Source: Polynucleobacter sp. MWH-UH2A | Lineage (GTDB): Bacteria > Pseudomonadota > Gammaproteobacteria > Burkholderiales > Burkholderiaceae | Reading direction: 5' to 3' | Assembly: GCF_018687195.1 (NCBI RefSeq) | Contig: NZ_CP061321.1 | Span: 930,001-994,000 of the forward strand | Length of the DNA stretch: 64,000 nt | Shown here: positions 29,507-39,546 of the stretch, piece by piece | Layout: every line of letters starts with the position of its first letter | Position numbering within the stretch: position 1 is the first letter of the stretch | Position numbers and translations under genes: made by a program | Notes under the pieces: model-generated | Seen by the model: only the letters and a program-made list of their open reading frames with translations | The model's database searches: none | Told to the model about the DNA's origin: nothing

Positions 29507-29531
29507 CTCCCTAGATCGAAGGTCTAGGGAG
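29507..29531 (+). terminator. Hairpin after prpE
   Basis: Perfect 9 bp inverted repeat (29507-29515 with 29523-29531) with a 7-base loop, starting 15 bases after the prpE stop. It lacks a U-tract, so it is a weak terminator candidate. The rest of the 223-base gap up to carA holds the carA leader; I see no other gene or recognisable riboswitch in it. Confidence 0.4.
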
Positions 29532-29714
29532 AATAGGTCGCAAAGCCTATTTGGCTGGGGATTCAAGGGCTTAGAACGCAAAACTGGTATCATTGCAAGG
29601 TTCGAAACTAATTAAATACCCTAGCGCTTAAAGACACTCACCTCCCGCATACACAGCCCCGGGTTGGTCTTTTTGGGGTGTTGAGCGTCGGATGGAGCAG
29701 GGACTGGAGATAGT

Positions 29715-30911
29715 TTGTCACCCTTGCTTCCTTCTTTTCCTCCTGCCGTGTTGGCTTTAGCCGACGGCACTATCTTTCCCGGTTTTAGTATTGGCGCCTC
29801 AGGCGAAACTGCTGGCGAAGTCGTTTTTAATACCGCCTTAACTGGTTACCAAGAGATCATCACTGACCCCAGTTATTCAAGACAAATTGTGACTTTGACA
29901 TACCCACATATTGGCAATGTTGGTGTAAATGCCCAAGATGCGGAATCCGACCAAATTCATGCAGCAGGATTGGTCATTAAAGATTTGCCTAAGCGCGTAT
30001 CCAATTTTCGCTCTGAAATGAGTCTAGACGCCTATTTAACAGATGCAAGTGTGGTTGGCATTTCTGGAATCGATACTCGTAAGCTCACTCGAATCCTGCG
30101 TGACAAAGGCGCTCAGTCTGGGGCAGTTGTTGCTGGCAAATTGGGTGATAGCTATGAATCCTTGACTGCAAAAGCCTTAGAACTGGCAAAAGCCTTCCCT
30201 GGAATGTCTGGTCTGGACCTAGCAAAGGTGGTGACAACTCAGAAACCTTATGAATGGCGAGAAGCAGAATGGGAACTCAGTGGACCGAATGGCAAGCCTG
30301 CCTATAAATCGCTCGATACCTCAAAGCCTGTAAAGAAGGTGGTGGCTTATGACTTTGGCGTTAAGCGAAATATTTTGCGCATGCTCACTGAGCGTGGATG
30401 TGAACTAACCGTAGTTCCAGCACAAACTTCTGCAGCAGATGTATTGGCTATGAATCCAGACGGGGTGTTTTTCTCAAACGGCCCTGGCGATCCCGGCCCA
30501 TGTGATTACGCGATTGCTGCAGCTAAAGAGATTATTGAAAAAGGTATTCCAACCTTTGGCATCTGTTTAGGTCATCAGATTATGGGTTTAGCTGCCGGCG
30601 CAAAGACCTTGAAAATGAAGTTTGGTCATCATGGCGCTAACCATCCTGTTAAAGATTTAGATACCGGCCGTGTGGCCATTACTTCTCAGAATCATGGTTT
30701 TGCAGTGGATGCAAATACATTGCCAAATAATGTGCGTGTGACCCATGTATCTCTGTTTGATGGTTCTTTGCAGGGTCTGGCATGGAAGGATAAGCCAGCA
30801 CTGTGTTTCCAAGGTCACCCTGAGGCTTCGCCGGGACCTCATGATATTGCCTATTTATTTGATCGTTTTGTGGAGCTCATGAATGCTGCCAGCAAGAAGG
30901 AGGGCAAATAA
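29715..30911 (+). CDS. carA: Carbamoyl-phosphate synthase small subunit
   Basis: CarA (398 aa) is the glutamine amidotransferase subunit that releases ammonia for carbamoyl phosphate synthesis, feeding arginine and pyrimidine pathways. The N-terminal domain has [15 protein letters not shown] and [20 protein letters not shown]; the triad region has the nucleophile cysteine in [14 protein letters not shown] and the histidine/glutamate in [13 protein letters not shown]. The start is TTG at 29715, supported by GGAGA ending 4 bases upstream; the next ATG lies well inside conserved sequence. Its stop overlaps the carB start by one base (TAATG). Confidence 0.95.
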   Translation: MSPLLPSFPPAVLALADGTIFPGFSIGASGETAGEVVFNTALTGYQEIITDPSYSRQIVTLTYPHIGNVGVNAQDAESDQIHAAGLVIKDLPKRVSNFRSEMSLDAYLTDASVVGISGIDTRKLTRILRDKGAQSGAVVAGKLGDSYESLTAKALELAKAFPGMSGLDLAKVVTTQKPYEWREAEWELSGPNGKPAYKSLDTSKPVKKVVAYDFGVKRNILRMLTERGCELTVVPAQTSAADVLAMNPDGVFFSNGPGDPGPCDYAIAAAKEIIEKGIPTFGICLGHQIMGLAAGAKTLKMKFGHHGANHPVKDLDTGRVAITSQNHGFAVDANTLPNNVRVTHVSLFDGSLQGLAWKDKPALCFQGHPEASPGPHDIAYLFDRFVELMNAASKKEGK

Positions 30912-33900
30912 TGCCTAAGCGTAGCGACATCAAGAGCATTCTGATTATTGGTGCAGGACCGATTGTGATTGGTCAGGCTTGTGAATTTGACTATTCAGGT
31001 GCGCAAGCATGTAAAGCATTACGTGACGAAGGTTACAAAGTTATTTTGGTCAACAGTAATCCTGCAACCATCATGACTGATCCTGAAATGGCAGATGTCA
31101 CCTACATTGAGCCGATTACTTGGGAGGTAGTCGAGCGCATTATTGCAACAGAAAAACCGGATGCCATATTGCCAACGATGGGCGGACAAACGGCCTTAAA
31201 TTGCGCATTAGATTTACATCGCAACGGCGTGTTGAAGAAATATGGTTGCGAACTGATTGGCGCCTCACCAGAGGCGATTGATAAGGCGGAAGATCGTCAA
31301 AAGTTCAAAGATGCCATGACTAAGATTGGACTGGGTTCTGCAAAGTCTGGTATTGCCCATTCCATGGATGAAGCGCATGAAGTGCAGCAGCGCATTCAAC
31401 AGGAAACAGGTAGTTCTGGTTTCCCAGTGGTCATTCGTCCCTCATTCACGATGGGTGGTTCAGGCGGTGGTATTGCGTATAACCGCGAAGAATTCGAAGA
31501 GATATGCAAACGAGGTCTAGATTTATCTCCAACCCGTGAGCTCCTGATTGAAGAGTCACTTCTTGGTTGGAAAGAATTTGAAATGGAAGTGGTACGTGAT
31601 CGTAACGATAACTGCATTATTGTGTGCTCCATTGAAAACTTAGATCCGATGGGTGTTCACACAGGCGATTCGATTACGGTTGCGCCTGCACAAACTCTCA
31701 CGGATAAAGAGTATCAATTAATGCGAAATGCATCGATTGCGGTTCTGCGTGAGATTGGTGTTGATACCGGTGGCTCTAACGTTCAGTTCTCAATCAACCC
31801 CGTAGATGGGCGCATGATTGTGATTGAAATGAATCCACGTGTTTCACGTTCATCTGCTTTAGCCTCTAAAGCCACTGGCTTCCCAATTGCAAAGATTGCT
31901 GCCAAGCTTGCTGTTGGATACACACTCGATGAATTAAAGAACGACATTACTGGCGGTGCAACACCTGCATCTTTTGAGCCATCTATCGACTATGTTGTAA
32001 CGAAGATTCCTCGTTTCGCATTTGAAAAATTTCCGCAGGCCGACTCACGCTTAACTACGCAGATGAAGTCTGTTGGCGAGGTTATGGCGATTGGCCGTAC
32101 TTTCCAAGAGTCATTCCAAAAGGCTTTGCGTGGTCTCGAGGTCGGCGTTGATGGCTTGGACGAAGTTTCAACTGATCTTGATGACATCATTAATGAGATC
32201 AATGAGCCAGGTCCTGATCGTATCTGGTATCTCGCAGACGCATTCCGCATGGGGATGGGCCTGGATGAGGTTTATAGCGAAACCAAAATTGACCCTTGGT
32301 TCCTCGAGCAGATTGAAGAGCTGATCACCATTGAGGCTGAGTTGAAGCAGCGCAAGGTCGATAGTCTTGCTGCAGCAGAACTCCGTTTTGTGAAGCAAAA
32401 AGGCTTCTCTGATAGACGTTTGGCTAAATTACTTGGAGTTGATGCTTCTTCTGTTCGTTCAGCACGCCATCGTTTAAAGGTAGTTCCTGTCTATAAGCGT
32501 GTAGATACCTGTGCCGCAGAATTTTCAACCAATACAGCCTATATGTACTCTACGTACGAGGCCGAGCATGGTGAATGCGAATCACGTCCAACTGATAAGC
32601 AAAAGATTATGGTCTTAGGCGGCGGTCCTAACCGAATTGGTCAAGGTATTGAGTTTGATTATTGCTGCGTACATGCGGCATTGGCAATGCGTGATGACGG
32701 TTATGAAACCATTATGGTTAACTGCAACCCCGAGACGGTTTCAACTGACTACGACACTTCTGATCGTTTGTACTTCGAGCCTTTAACATTAGAAGATGTA
32801 TTGGAAATCGTCGCCAAAGAGAAACCTAAAGGGGTGATTGTTCAGTACGGTGGTCAAACCCCTCTGAAATTGGCTTTAGATCTTGAGCGCAACGGTGTTC
32901 CGATTATCGGAACCTCACCCGACATGATTGATGCAGCCGAGGATCGTGAGCGCTTCCAGAAGCTTCTTCATGACCTAGGCTTGCGTCAACCGCCAAATCG
33001 TACCGCTCGCGCTGAAGATGAGGCGTTAAAGCTTGCAGAAGAAATTGGTTATCCACTAGTGGTTCGTCCATCCTATGTACTCGGCGGTCGAGCAATGGAA
33101 ATTGTTCATGATGGCCGTGACCTAGAGCGCTATATGCGTGAGGCGGTTAAGGTTTCTCACGACTCCCCAGTTTTGTTGGATCGTTTCTTAAATGATGCGA
33201 TTGAGTGTGACGTAGATTGCATTAGCGATGGCGGTAAAGTCTTTATCGGTGGCGTCATGGAACATATTGAGCAAGCCGGTGTTCACTCTGGCGATTCAGC
33301 ATGTTCATTGCCACCTTATTCCTTATCGGATTCAACGGTTCAGGAAATCAAACGTCAAACTGCTGCGATGGCCAAGGGCCTTAATGTCATCGGATTAATG
33401 AACGTACAGTTTGCGATTCAGAATGTGGATGGCAAAGATGTCATCTATGTTCTGGAAGTAAATCCACGTGCATCACGTACAGTTCCGTTTGTGTCAAAAG
33501 CAACTGGTTTGCAATTGGCCAAAATTGCTGCACGTTGCATGGTAGGACAGACTTTAGATAAACAGGGCATTCAATCTGAAGTGAAGCCTCCATACTTCTC
33601 TGTCAAAGAGGCGGTATTCCCATTCAATAAGTTCCCAGGAATTGATCCGATCTTAGGGCCTGAGATGCGCTCCACTGGTGAAGTGATGGGTGTGGGTAAA
33701 ACTTTCGGTGAAGCCCTATTTAAATCTCAATTAGGCGCGTTTATTAAATTACCAAAGAGCGGTACTGTACTCTTAACGGTAAAAGATAGTGATAAGCCTA
33801 AGGCGGTTGAAGTGGCCAAACTTCTACATCAATTAGGCTTCCCAATGGTTGCTACGAAAGGTACGGCTGCTGCTATTGAAGCCGCCGGATTGCCAGTGAA

Positions 33901-34174
33901 ATTGGTGAATAAGGTGAAGGATGGGCGTCCACACATTGTTGATTTTATTAAGAATGGTGAGATTTCCTTGGTATTTACTACTGTCGATGAGACCCGCACT
34001 GCAATTGCAGACTCTCGTTCAATCCGCACTAGCGCTCAAGCAAATGGCGTGACGTATTACACAACGATTAGTGCTGCTAGGGCGGTGATGGATGGATTAC
34101 TGGCTTCGCAGAATGGAAGCAAAGACTCATTAGAGGTTTATTCACTACAGAATTTACATGGAGCGCTTATTTAA
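30911..34174 (+). CDS. carB: Carbamoyl-phosphate synthase large subunit
   Basis: CarB (1087 aa) makes carbamoyl phosphate from bicarbonate, ammonia and two ATP. Two homologous ATP-grasp halves are visible: the first with [16 protein letters not shown] near residue 176 and [20 protein letters not shown] near 305, the second with [14 protein letters not shown] and [18 protein letters not shown]. The oligomerisation domain lies between them, and the C-terminal part is the MGS-like regulatory domain (around residues 950-1087) that binds UMP and ornithine in E. coli. It follows carA directly and ends before a terminator. Confidence 0.97.
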   Translation: MPKRSDIKSILIIGAGPIVIGQACEFDYSGAQACKALRDEGYKVILVNSNPATIMTDPEMADVTYIEPITWEVVERIIATEKPDAILPTMGGQTALNCALDLHRNGVLKKYGCELIGASPEAIDKAEDRQKFKDAMTKIGLGSAKSGIAHSMDEAHEVQQRIQQETGSSGFPVVIRPSFTMGGSGGGIAYNREEFEEICKRGLDLSPTRELLIEESLLGWKEFEMEVVRDRNDNCIIVCSIENLDPMGVHTGDSITVAPAQTLTDKEYQLMRNASIAVLREIGVDTGGSNVQFSINPVDGRMIVIEMNPRVSRSSALASKATGFPIAKIAAKLAVGYTLDELKNDITGGATPASFEPSIDYVVTKIPRFAFEKFPQADSRLTTQMKSVGEVMAIGRTFQESFQKALRGLEVGVDGLDEVSTDLDDIINEINEPGPDRIWYLADAFRMGMGLDEVYSETKIDPWFLEQIEELITIEAELKQRKVDSLAAAELRFVKQKGFSDRRLAKLLGVDASSVRSARHRLKVVPVYKRVDTCAAEFSTNTAYMYSTYEAEHGECESRPTDKQKIMVLGGGPNRIGQGIEFDYCCVHAALAMRDDGYETIMVNCNPETVSTDYDTSDRLYFEPLTLEDVLEIVAKEKPKGVIVQYGGQTPLKLALDLERNGVPIIGTSPDMIDAAEDRERFQKLLHDLGLRQPPNRTARAEDEALKLAEEIGYPLVVRPSYVLGGRAMEIVHDGRDLERYMREAVKVSHDSPVLLDRFLNDAIECDVDCISDGGKVFIGGVMEHIEQAGVHSGDSACSLPPYSLSDSTVQEIKRQTAAMAKGLNVIGLMNVQFAIQNVDGKDVIYVLEVNPRASRTVPFVSKATGLQLAKIAARCMVGQTLDKQGIQSEVKPPYFSVKEAVFPFNKFPGIDPILGPEMRSTGEVMGVGKTFGEALFKSQLGAFIKLPKSGTVLLTVKDSDKPKAVEVAKLLHQLGFPMVATKGTAAAIEAAGLPVKLVNKVKDGRPHIVDFIKNGEISLVFTTVDETRTAIADSRSIRTSAQANGVTYYTTISAARAVMDGLLASQNGSKDSLEVYSLQNLHGALI

Positions 34175-34191
34175 TCTAAAATTAATTATCT

Positions 34192-34213
34192 AGGCGCGCT
34201 TTGCGCCTTTTTT
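34192..34213 (+). terminator. Rho-independent terminator of carAB
   Basis: A 6 bp GC-rich stem (34192-34197 with 34203-34208), loop GCTTT, followed directly by five T residues. It starts 17 bases after the carB stop and ends 16 bases before the greA start. Confidence 0.85.
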
Positions 34214-34229
34214 AAGTTAGGTTAGTTGT

Positions 34230-34706
34230 ATGAGCACAATTCCAATTACTAAGCGTGGTGCTGAACTCCTGAAAGAGGAGTTGCACCACCTAAAACATGT
34301 AGAACGCCCAGCCGTTATTAATGCGATTGCAGAGGCACGCGCGCAGGGAGATCTCTCAGAGAATGCCGAATATGATGCTGCCAAAGAAAAGCAGGGCTTT
34401 ATAGAAGGGCGCATTCAAGAGCTTGAGGGCAAATTATCGGCTGCACAAGTTATTGATCCGGCTAGCTTGGATGTCTCAGGTCGGGTTGTATTTGGCGCCA
34501 CCGTTGATCTAGAAGATCTTGAAGATGGGACTAAATTCACCTATCAAATTGTTGGTGATGATGAAGCGGACATTGCAGCGAATAAAATTTCGATTAGCTC
34601 ACCAATTGCTCGTGCATTGATCAGCAAGGAAGAGGGTGATGTTGTAGCAGTTCAAGCTCCAGGCGGCAATCGCGAAGTTGAAATCTTAGCCGTCAAATAC
34701 ATTTAA
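34230..34706 (+). CDS. greA: Transcription elongation factor GreA
   Basis: GreA (158 aa) rescues backtracked RNA polymerase by stimulating transcript cleavage. The N-terminal coiled coil has the acidic tip [20 protein letters not shown], whose Asp and Glu act at the polymerase active site. The C-terminal FKBP-like domain ends with the [20 protein letters not shown] segment. Length is exactly typical. It follows carB in the order seen in many Betaproteobacteria, and its stop overlaps the next start (TAATG). Confidence 0.97.
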   Translation: MSTIPITKRGAELLKEELHHLKHVERPAVINAIAEARAQGDLSENAEYDAAKEKQGFIEGRIQELEGKLSAAQVIDPASLDVSGRVVFGATVDLEDLEDGTKFTYQIVGDDEADIAANKISISSPIARALISKEEGDVVAVQAPGGNREVEILAVKYI

Positions 34707-35179
34707 TGAAGCTCACCCAAATCCAGCGATTATTTACGGTAATTTCTGGGCTTTGGGTAGGTGCCTATATTGCGATTGGCTTTTTAGTTGTACCCATTTT
34801 GTTTATGACTATTGGTGATCGACAGGTGGCTGGTGTGATCGCCGCCAATCTATTTAAAACGACTGCTTACATGAGCGTTGGGGTTTGTGGCTTCTTGATG
34901 GTGATGGCCAATCATTTGGTTAAATTGGGCAGGCCACAGTATCGATGGATTCGCTGGATTTTATTGTGTATGTTGGCCTGTGCCGTAGCGGCTGCATTCA
35001 TTCTGATTCCTTGGATGAATGGTTTGCGTGACCAAGCTTTGCAACTAGGCTTATCCGTGCGTGATACCAACAACGCGGATGTATTTCGTGTCTTGCACAG
35101 TGTATCAAGCGTGATATTTATTATCCAAACCATCCTAGGGCTCTTGCTGGTATGGCGCTCAACAAAAAACGTCGACTAG
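34706..35179 (+). CDS. DUF4149 domain membrane protein
   Basis: A 157-residue inner-membrane protein with four predicted helices (about residues 10-32, 50-70, 80-102, 128-150). The overall pattern VISGLWVGAYIAIGFLVVPILF and an RVLHSVSSVIFIIQT segment match the DUF4149 group found after greA in Betaproteobacteria. No function is known. It is translationally coupled to greA by the TAATG overlap. Confidence 0.82.
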   Translation: MKLTQIQRLFTVISGLWVGAYIAIGFLVVPILFMTIGDRQVAGVIAANLFKTTAYMSVGVCGFLMVMANHLVKLGRPQYRWIRWILLCMLACAVAAAFILIPWMNGLRDQALQLGLSVRDTNNADVFRVLHSVSSVIFIIQTILGLLLVWRSTKNVD

Positions 35180-35187
35180 CGACGTTT
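35167..35187 (+). terminator. Hairpin over the stop of the DUF4149 gene
   Basis: Perfect 8 bp inverted repeat (35167-35174 with 35180-35187), loop ACTAG, with the TAG stop in the loop. A short T-rich stretch follows. It sits between convergent genes and could end the greA transcript. Confidence 0.5.
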
Positions 35188-35206
35188 GATTTGCTAATTT
35201 GAAGTA

Positions 35207-35791
35207 TTAAGACCCTAGCGATTTTTTCTTGGTGCTACTCATGCGCACCTTACGCTTCTTAATTGGTGCAGGAGCAGGACTTGCTTTTCGGTAGCCTGGA
35301 GATGACCAACCAATTTTTGATTCTGCTGCTTCTGAACGCAGAACTCGCTTCTTTGGAGTAGATGATTTAGCAGCTGCAGCGCGTTCAAATGGTGATTTTC
35401 TGCTTGAGGCGGACTGACCTGCAGAGCCCTTTCGTATTTGGCTGCGAGGATCTTGAAGTCTCTTTTTGGTTTGTTTGCTGGATCTATTGAGATTCAAGTA
35501 CGCTTCCTCAACTACATCCTTTGGCTTCCACAGAACCAGTAATTTACCGATATGTTGAACTGGAGCTGCATCAAGCCTATCGCATAGTTCATCATAGATT
35601 GCGATACGCGCTTCTCGATCATCGCCAAACACGCGGATTTTGATTAAACCGTGGTGATTAATTGCTGATTTAGCCTCTTTAATTACGGCCGGTGTTAATC
35701 CGTCGCCACCAACCATCACTACAGGGTTTAGGCCGTGGGCGTCAGCTTTTAGAGATTTGCGTTGTGCTGGGGTAATCGTGAGTGCAGTCAT
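35207..35791 (-). CDS. YhbY-like CRM-domain RNA-binding protein with basic tail
   Basis: A 194-residue protein. Residues 1-98 form a CRM/YhbY domain that binds pre-50S ribosomal particles: LTPAQRKSLKADAHGLNPVV-like opening, VMVGGDGLTPAVIKEAKSAI and LIKIRVFGD. Bacterial YhbY is usually about 100 residues; here another 95 residues rich in Lys, Arg, Ser and Ala follow and are likely disordered and RNA-binding. It is divergent from rlmE, another ribosome maturation gene, in the usual YhbY-RlmE-FtsH gene order. Confidence 0.88.
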   Translation of the reverse strand: MTALTITPAQRKSLKADAHGLNPVVMVGGDGLTPAVIKEAKSAINHHGLIKIRVFGDDREARIAIYDELCDRLDAAPVQHIGKLLVLWKPKDVVEEAYLNLNRSSKQTKKRLQDPRSQIRKGSAGQSASSRKSPFERAAAAKSSTPKKRVLRSEAAESKIGWSSPGYRKASPAPAPIKKRKVRMSSTKKKSLGS

Positions 35792-35917
35792 GGACTCGAT
35801 GATAGAGCATTGAGCTTAAAGTGGCTCTCTTAAGGCTGAAATTGGCGGTTTTTAATGAGATTCCTTTTGCTTTAGAGCTTCGAAACAGGGAAAATAGAGG
35901 CTGAAAGTGATTATGTT

Positions 35918-36592
35918 GTGGCAAAGAATAAATTTAATAAAAGCTGGTTACAAGACCATTTAACAGACCCGTATGTGAAGATGGCTCAAAAAGAGGGCTA
36001 TCGCGCTAGAGCGGTATACAAGCTGAGTGAGATTGATGAGGAAGATCACCTTATCAAGGCAGGCATGACCATTGTTGATTTAGGTAGCGCACCTGGAAGT
36101 TGGTCGCAGTATGTCCGCAATCGCTTAACCGAGCTTGGTAAAAGCAATCCCGCAATTGAGTCAGGCAAGCCAGATGGTCAGATCATTGCGATCGATATTT
36201 TGCCAATGGAAGAAATCGCAGATGTGAATTTTATTCAAGCTGACTTTCGCGAAGATGAAGGCTTGGCTGCATTGGAGGCCTTGCTACCTAAATCTGCTGG
36301 CGGCAAGGTTGATCTCGTGCTGTCCGATATGGCGCCTAACTTATCCGGTGTTGGGGTGGCAGATGCGGCGAGGATGGCTTTTTTGGCAGAGATCGCCTTA
36401 GATTTTGCGTTTGCACACCTAAAGCCAGATGGTGCATTACTGATTAAATGTTTTAACGGTAGTGGATATAGTCAAATTGTGGAATCCTTCAAAAAGGTCT
36501 TCAAGTCTGTCGCCTCAAGAAAGCCAAAAGCTTCAAGGGCTCGATCCTCGGAGATCTTTCTTTTGGGGCGAAATCTAAAGCCGCCCAAATAA
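35918..36592 (+). CDS. rlmE: 23S rRNA 2'-O-ribose methyltransferase RlmE
   Basis: RlmE (FtsJ/RrmJ, 224 aa) methylates U2552 in the A-loop of 23S rRNA. The SAM-binding motif [14 protein letters not shown] is intact, as is the K-D-K-E catalytic set: the lysine in [13 protein letters not shown], the aspartate in [13 protein letters not shown], the lysine in [11 protein letters not shown] and the glutamate in [11 protein letters not shown]. The start is GTG at 35918; no ATG precedes the conserved N-terminus in frame. It precedes ftsH, as in many Proteobacteria. Confidence 0.95.
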   Translation: MAKNKFNKSWLQDHLTDPYVKMAQKEGYRARAVYKLSEIDEEDHLIKAGMTIVDLGSAPGSWSQYVRNRLTELGKSNPAIESGKPDGQIIAIDILPMEEIADVNFIQADFREDEGLAALEALLPKSAGGKVDLVLSDMAPNLSGVGVADAARMAFLAEIALDFAFAHLKPDGALLIKCFNGSGYSQIVESFKKVFKSVASRKPKASRARSSEIFLLGRNLKPPK

Positions 36593-36739
36593 TCCCCATA
36601 ATCTGGTAAATAACCCCCTGAATTACATGGGTTTATTAAATAAATATCGCTAAAGCCCTTGAAAAAGGCTGGTAGTAGAATCAAATACTTAGGTAGCGAT
36701 TCGCTTTAACTCCTGGTTCAATCCAGAAAAGGACTCACT

Positions 36740-38617
36740 TTGAACAGCAATATGTTTCAAAAAATCGGTGTGTGGCTCATTGTGGGCCTGGTGTTATTTA
36801 CTGTTTTTAAACAGTTTGATAAACCCAAGGATCAGAATCAGGTCACGTACTCCCAATTCATGGATGACGCAAAGGCTGGCAAAGTTAAGCGTGTCGATGT
36901 TCAGGGCCGTACTTTGCAAGTGACGCCAGCGGATGGCAACAAGTACTCCATTATTTCTCCGGGCGATATTTGGATGGTCGGCGATTTGATGAAGTATGGC
37001 GTTCAAGTTACTGGTAAAGCAGAAGACGAACCAAATATGCTGGTTTCTGCTTTGTATTACCTTGGGCCAACCTTACTCATTATTGGTTTTTGGTTTTTCA
37101 TGATGCGCCAAATGCAAGGTGGCGGTAAGGGCGGAGCATTTTCATTTGGTAAGTCAAAAGCCCGCTTGATTGATGAGAACAGTAACACTGTGACTTTTGC
37201 TGACGTGGCTGGTTGCGATGAGGCAAAAGAAGAAGTATTCGAACTAGTAGATTTCTTAAAGGATCCGCAAAAGTTTCAGAAGCTGGGTGGACGTATTCCG
37301 CATGGTGTATTGCTCGTAGGCCCTCCTGGTACAGGTAAAACGCTTTTAGCACGCGCGATTGCGGGTGAGGCCAAAGTTCCATTCTTCTCGATCTCTGGCT
37401 CAGATTTCGTGGAGATGTTTGTGGGTGTTGGCGCTTCGCGTGTGCGCGATATGTTTGAAAACGCCAAGAAGAATTCCCCTTGTATCATCTTTATTGATGA
37501 GATTGATGCGGTAGGTCGCCATCGTGGTGCTGGTATGGGAGGTGGCAATGACGAGCGAGAGCAAACACTAAATCAAATGTTGGTTGAGATGGATGGCTTT
37601 GAGAGCAACAGTGGAGTCATTGTTGTTGCTGCCACAAACCGTTCTGATGTATTGGACAGAGCTTTATTGCGTCCAGGTCGTTTTGATCGACAAGTGCATG
37701 TTGGCTTGCCGGATATTCGTGGTCGCGAACAAATTCTTCAGGTTCACATGCGCAAGGTGCCCATCGATCCCGATGTCAACGCAGCGGTATTAGCTCGTGG
37801 TACCCCAGGATTTTCAGGTGCCGACTTGGCTAATCTCGTTAATGAAGCAGCTTTGTTTGCTGCACGCAGAAACAAGCGCTCGGTTGATATGAAAGACTTT
37901 GAGGACGCTAAGGATAAGATTTATATGGGGCCTGAGCGCAAGTCCGCAGTAATGCGTGAAGAAGAGCGTCGTAATACGGCTTATCACGAGTCTGGTCACG
38001 CTGTTGTTGCGAAGGTTCTGCCAAAAGCAGACCCCGTGCATAAAGTCACCATCATGCCTCGCGGAATGGCTCTTGGTGTTACTTGGCAATTGCCAGAGCA
38101 TGATCGCGTTAATCTTTACAAAGACCGAATGCTGGAAGAATTGGCAATCTTATTTGGCGGTCGCGCTGCTGAAGAGGTTTTCCTTAACTCGATGAGTACC
38201 GGCGCTTCAAATGACTTTGAACGTGCTACTAAAATGGCGCGCGATATGGTGACTCGTTATGGTATGAGTGATAGCTTGGGTACCATGGTTTATGTTGACA
38301 CTGAATCTGAAAGTATTTTTGGGCGTAATAGCACCAAGACAGTTTCTGAACTCACTCAGCAGAAGGTCGATGCTGAAATTCGTACTTTGATTGATAGTCA
38401 ATATGCTTTAGCTAAATCTATCTTGGAACAAAACCGCGATAAGGTTGAAGCAATGGTTACCGCTCTATTAGAGTGGGAAACCATCGATGCAGAGCAGATT
38501 ACTGACATCATGGAAGGTCGCCCACCGAGAGCACCCAAACCACCACCAGCAACGCAGTTTGGAAATTCTGCTGGCACGGCTGGACCTGCAGCAGGAAGCG
38601 CTCCGGCAACAGCTTAA
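36740..38617 (+). CDS. ftsH: ATP-dependent zinc metalloprotease FtsH
   Basis: FtsH (625 aa) is the membrane-anchored hexameric AAA+ protease that degrades misfolded membrane proteins and short-lived regulators. Two membrane helices (about residues 8-23 and 100-118) flank a periplasmic domain. The AAA module has Walker A GPPGTGKT, Walker [12 protein letters not shown] and the second region of homology [20 protein letters not shown]; the zinc site is HESGH. The C-terminus is Pro/Ala-rich. The start is TTG at 36740, with AGGA 6 bases upstream; the ATG at 36752 is too far from that site. Confidence 0.97.
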   Translation: MNSNMFQKIGVWLIVGLVLFTVFKQFDKPKDQNQVTYSQFMDDAKAGKVKRVDVQGRTLQVTPADGNKYSIISPGDIWMVGDLMKYGVQVTGKAEDEPNMLVSALYYLGPTLLIIGFWFFMMRQMQGGGKGGAFSFGKSKARLIDENSNTVTFADVAGCDEAKEEVFELVDFLKDPQKFQKLGGRIPHGVLLVGPPGTGKTLLARAIAGEAKVPFFSISGSDFVEMFVGVGASRVRDMFENAKKNSPCIIFIDEIDAVGRHRGAGMGGGNDEREQTLNQMLVEMDGFESNSGVIVVAATNRSDVLDRALLRPGRFDRQVHVGLPDIRGREQILQVHMRKVPIDPDVNAAVLARGTPGFSGADLANLVNEAALFAARRNKRSVDMKDFEDAKDKIYMGPERKSAVMREEERRNTAYHESGHAVVAKVLPKADPVHKVTIMPRGMALGVTWQLPEHDRVNLYKDRMLEELAILFGGRAAEEVFLNSMSTGASNDFERATKMARDMVTRYGMSDSLGTMVYVDTESESIFGRNSTKTVSELTQQKVDAEIRTLIDSQYALAKSILEQNRDKVEAMVTALLEWETIDAEQITDIMEGRPPRAPKPPPATQFGNSAGTAGPAAGSAPATA

Positions 38618-38635
38618 ATCCTTTTATAGCAATAG

Positions 38636-39493
38636 ATGGATCTATTAGGGACTCAAGAGATGCCCACAACATGGCGTTGTGGGCGTTTTCTTTTTGACCT
38701 TACCAAGCGCAAACGCCCAATAGTCATGGGTATCTTGAATGCTACCCCCGATTCATTTTCGGATGGTGGTAGGTTTCGATCAGTCCAAGATGCCATTGCC
38801 CAAGCTGAGAGAATGATTGCTGATGGAGTGGATCTAATTGATATTGGCGGCGAATCCACTAGACCTGGCGCAGAACCTGTATCACTGCAAGAAGAGCTGG
38901 ATCGGGTTCTGCCGGTAATTGATGGCTTGCGAGATTACGGCGTACCTCTATCAATTGACACCTATAAAGCAGAGACGATGCGCCAAGCGCTTCGCGCTGG
39001 CGTGGATTGCGTCAATGATATTTGGGCTTTACGCCAAGAGGGCACAGTTGAAGCTGTACTTGAGAGTGCGAATTGCGGAATCGTATTGATGCATATGCAA
39101 CGTGATCCGCTCACGATGCAATTCAACCCCGAATATCAGAATGTGATGGTAGAGGTAATGCATTTTCTGCAGGAGCGAGCCAATCTTTTACTAAACCGGG
39201 GAGTTAGTCACGATCGGATTGCATTAGATCCTGGCTTTGGCTTTGGTAAAAGTCTTGAGCATAATTTAGAGATGCTTTCAAAGTTTGATGTGTTCTCTAA
39301 AGCTGGATACCCTGTGCTTGCGGGTATTTCTCGTAAATCTATGCTGGGTAAGATCACTGGCAAAGAAGCAGACCAGCGCCTTAGCCCAAGCATAGCCGCT
39401 GCGATATTGGCGGCCGATCGTGGGGCCAAAATCATTCGCGTACATGATGTGTCTGAAACGATCGATGCTTTAAAGCTCTGGGAAGCTTTATAA
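38636..39493 (+). CDS. folP: Dihydropteroate synthase
   Basis: FolP (285 aa) joins para-aminobenzoate to hydroxymethyl-dihydropterin pyrophosphate in folate synthesis and is the sulfonamide target. Family signatures: MGILNATPDSFSDGGRF near residue 31, LIDIGGESTRPGAEPVS, DPGFGFGKSLEHNLEML and a final RVHDVSET. It follows ftsH by 18 bases. The start is uncertain: the ATG at 38660 (MPTTWRCGRF) is an alternative, and neither has a strong ribosome binding site. Confidence 0.95.
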   Translation: MDLLGTQEMPTTWRCGRFLFDLTKRKRPIVMGILNATPDSFSDGGRFRSVQDAIAQAERMIADGVDLIDIGGESTRPGAEPVSLQEELDRVLPVIDGLRDYGVPLSIDTYKAETMRQALRAGVDCVNDIWALRQEGTVEAVLESANCGIVLMHMQRDPLTMQFNPEYQNVMVEVMHFLQERANLLLNRGVSHDRIALDPGFGFGKSLEHNLEMLSKFDVFSKAGYPVLAGISRKSMLGKITGKEADQRLSPSIAAAILAADRGAKIIRVHDVSETIDALKLWEAL

Positions 39494-39511
39494 ACATAGG
39501 AAATTGTCTCG

Positions 39512-39538
39512 TTTACAAATCTATCAAAGTTTTATAAT
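39512..39538 (+). promoter_or_regulatory. Candidate promoter of glmM
   Basis: A consensus -10 hexamer TATAAT at 39533-39538 is preceded by TTTACA at 39512-39517 with a short 15-base spacer. It lies 8 bases before the glmM ATG, so a transcript from it would have almost no 5' leader. No Shine-Dalgarno sequence is visible before glmM. Confidence 0.45.
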
Positions 39539-39546
39539 TATTCACT

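Noticed and set aside
29532..29714. Riboswitch or attenuator leader before carA
   Set aside because: I looked for a conserved structure or a leader peptide with pyrimidine-related runs and found none that I can support.
37098..38101. Several long antisense frames over ftsH
   Set aside because: Their composition mirrors the codon usage of ftsH on the other strand, with no start signals or recognisable domains.
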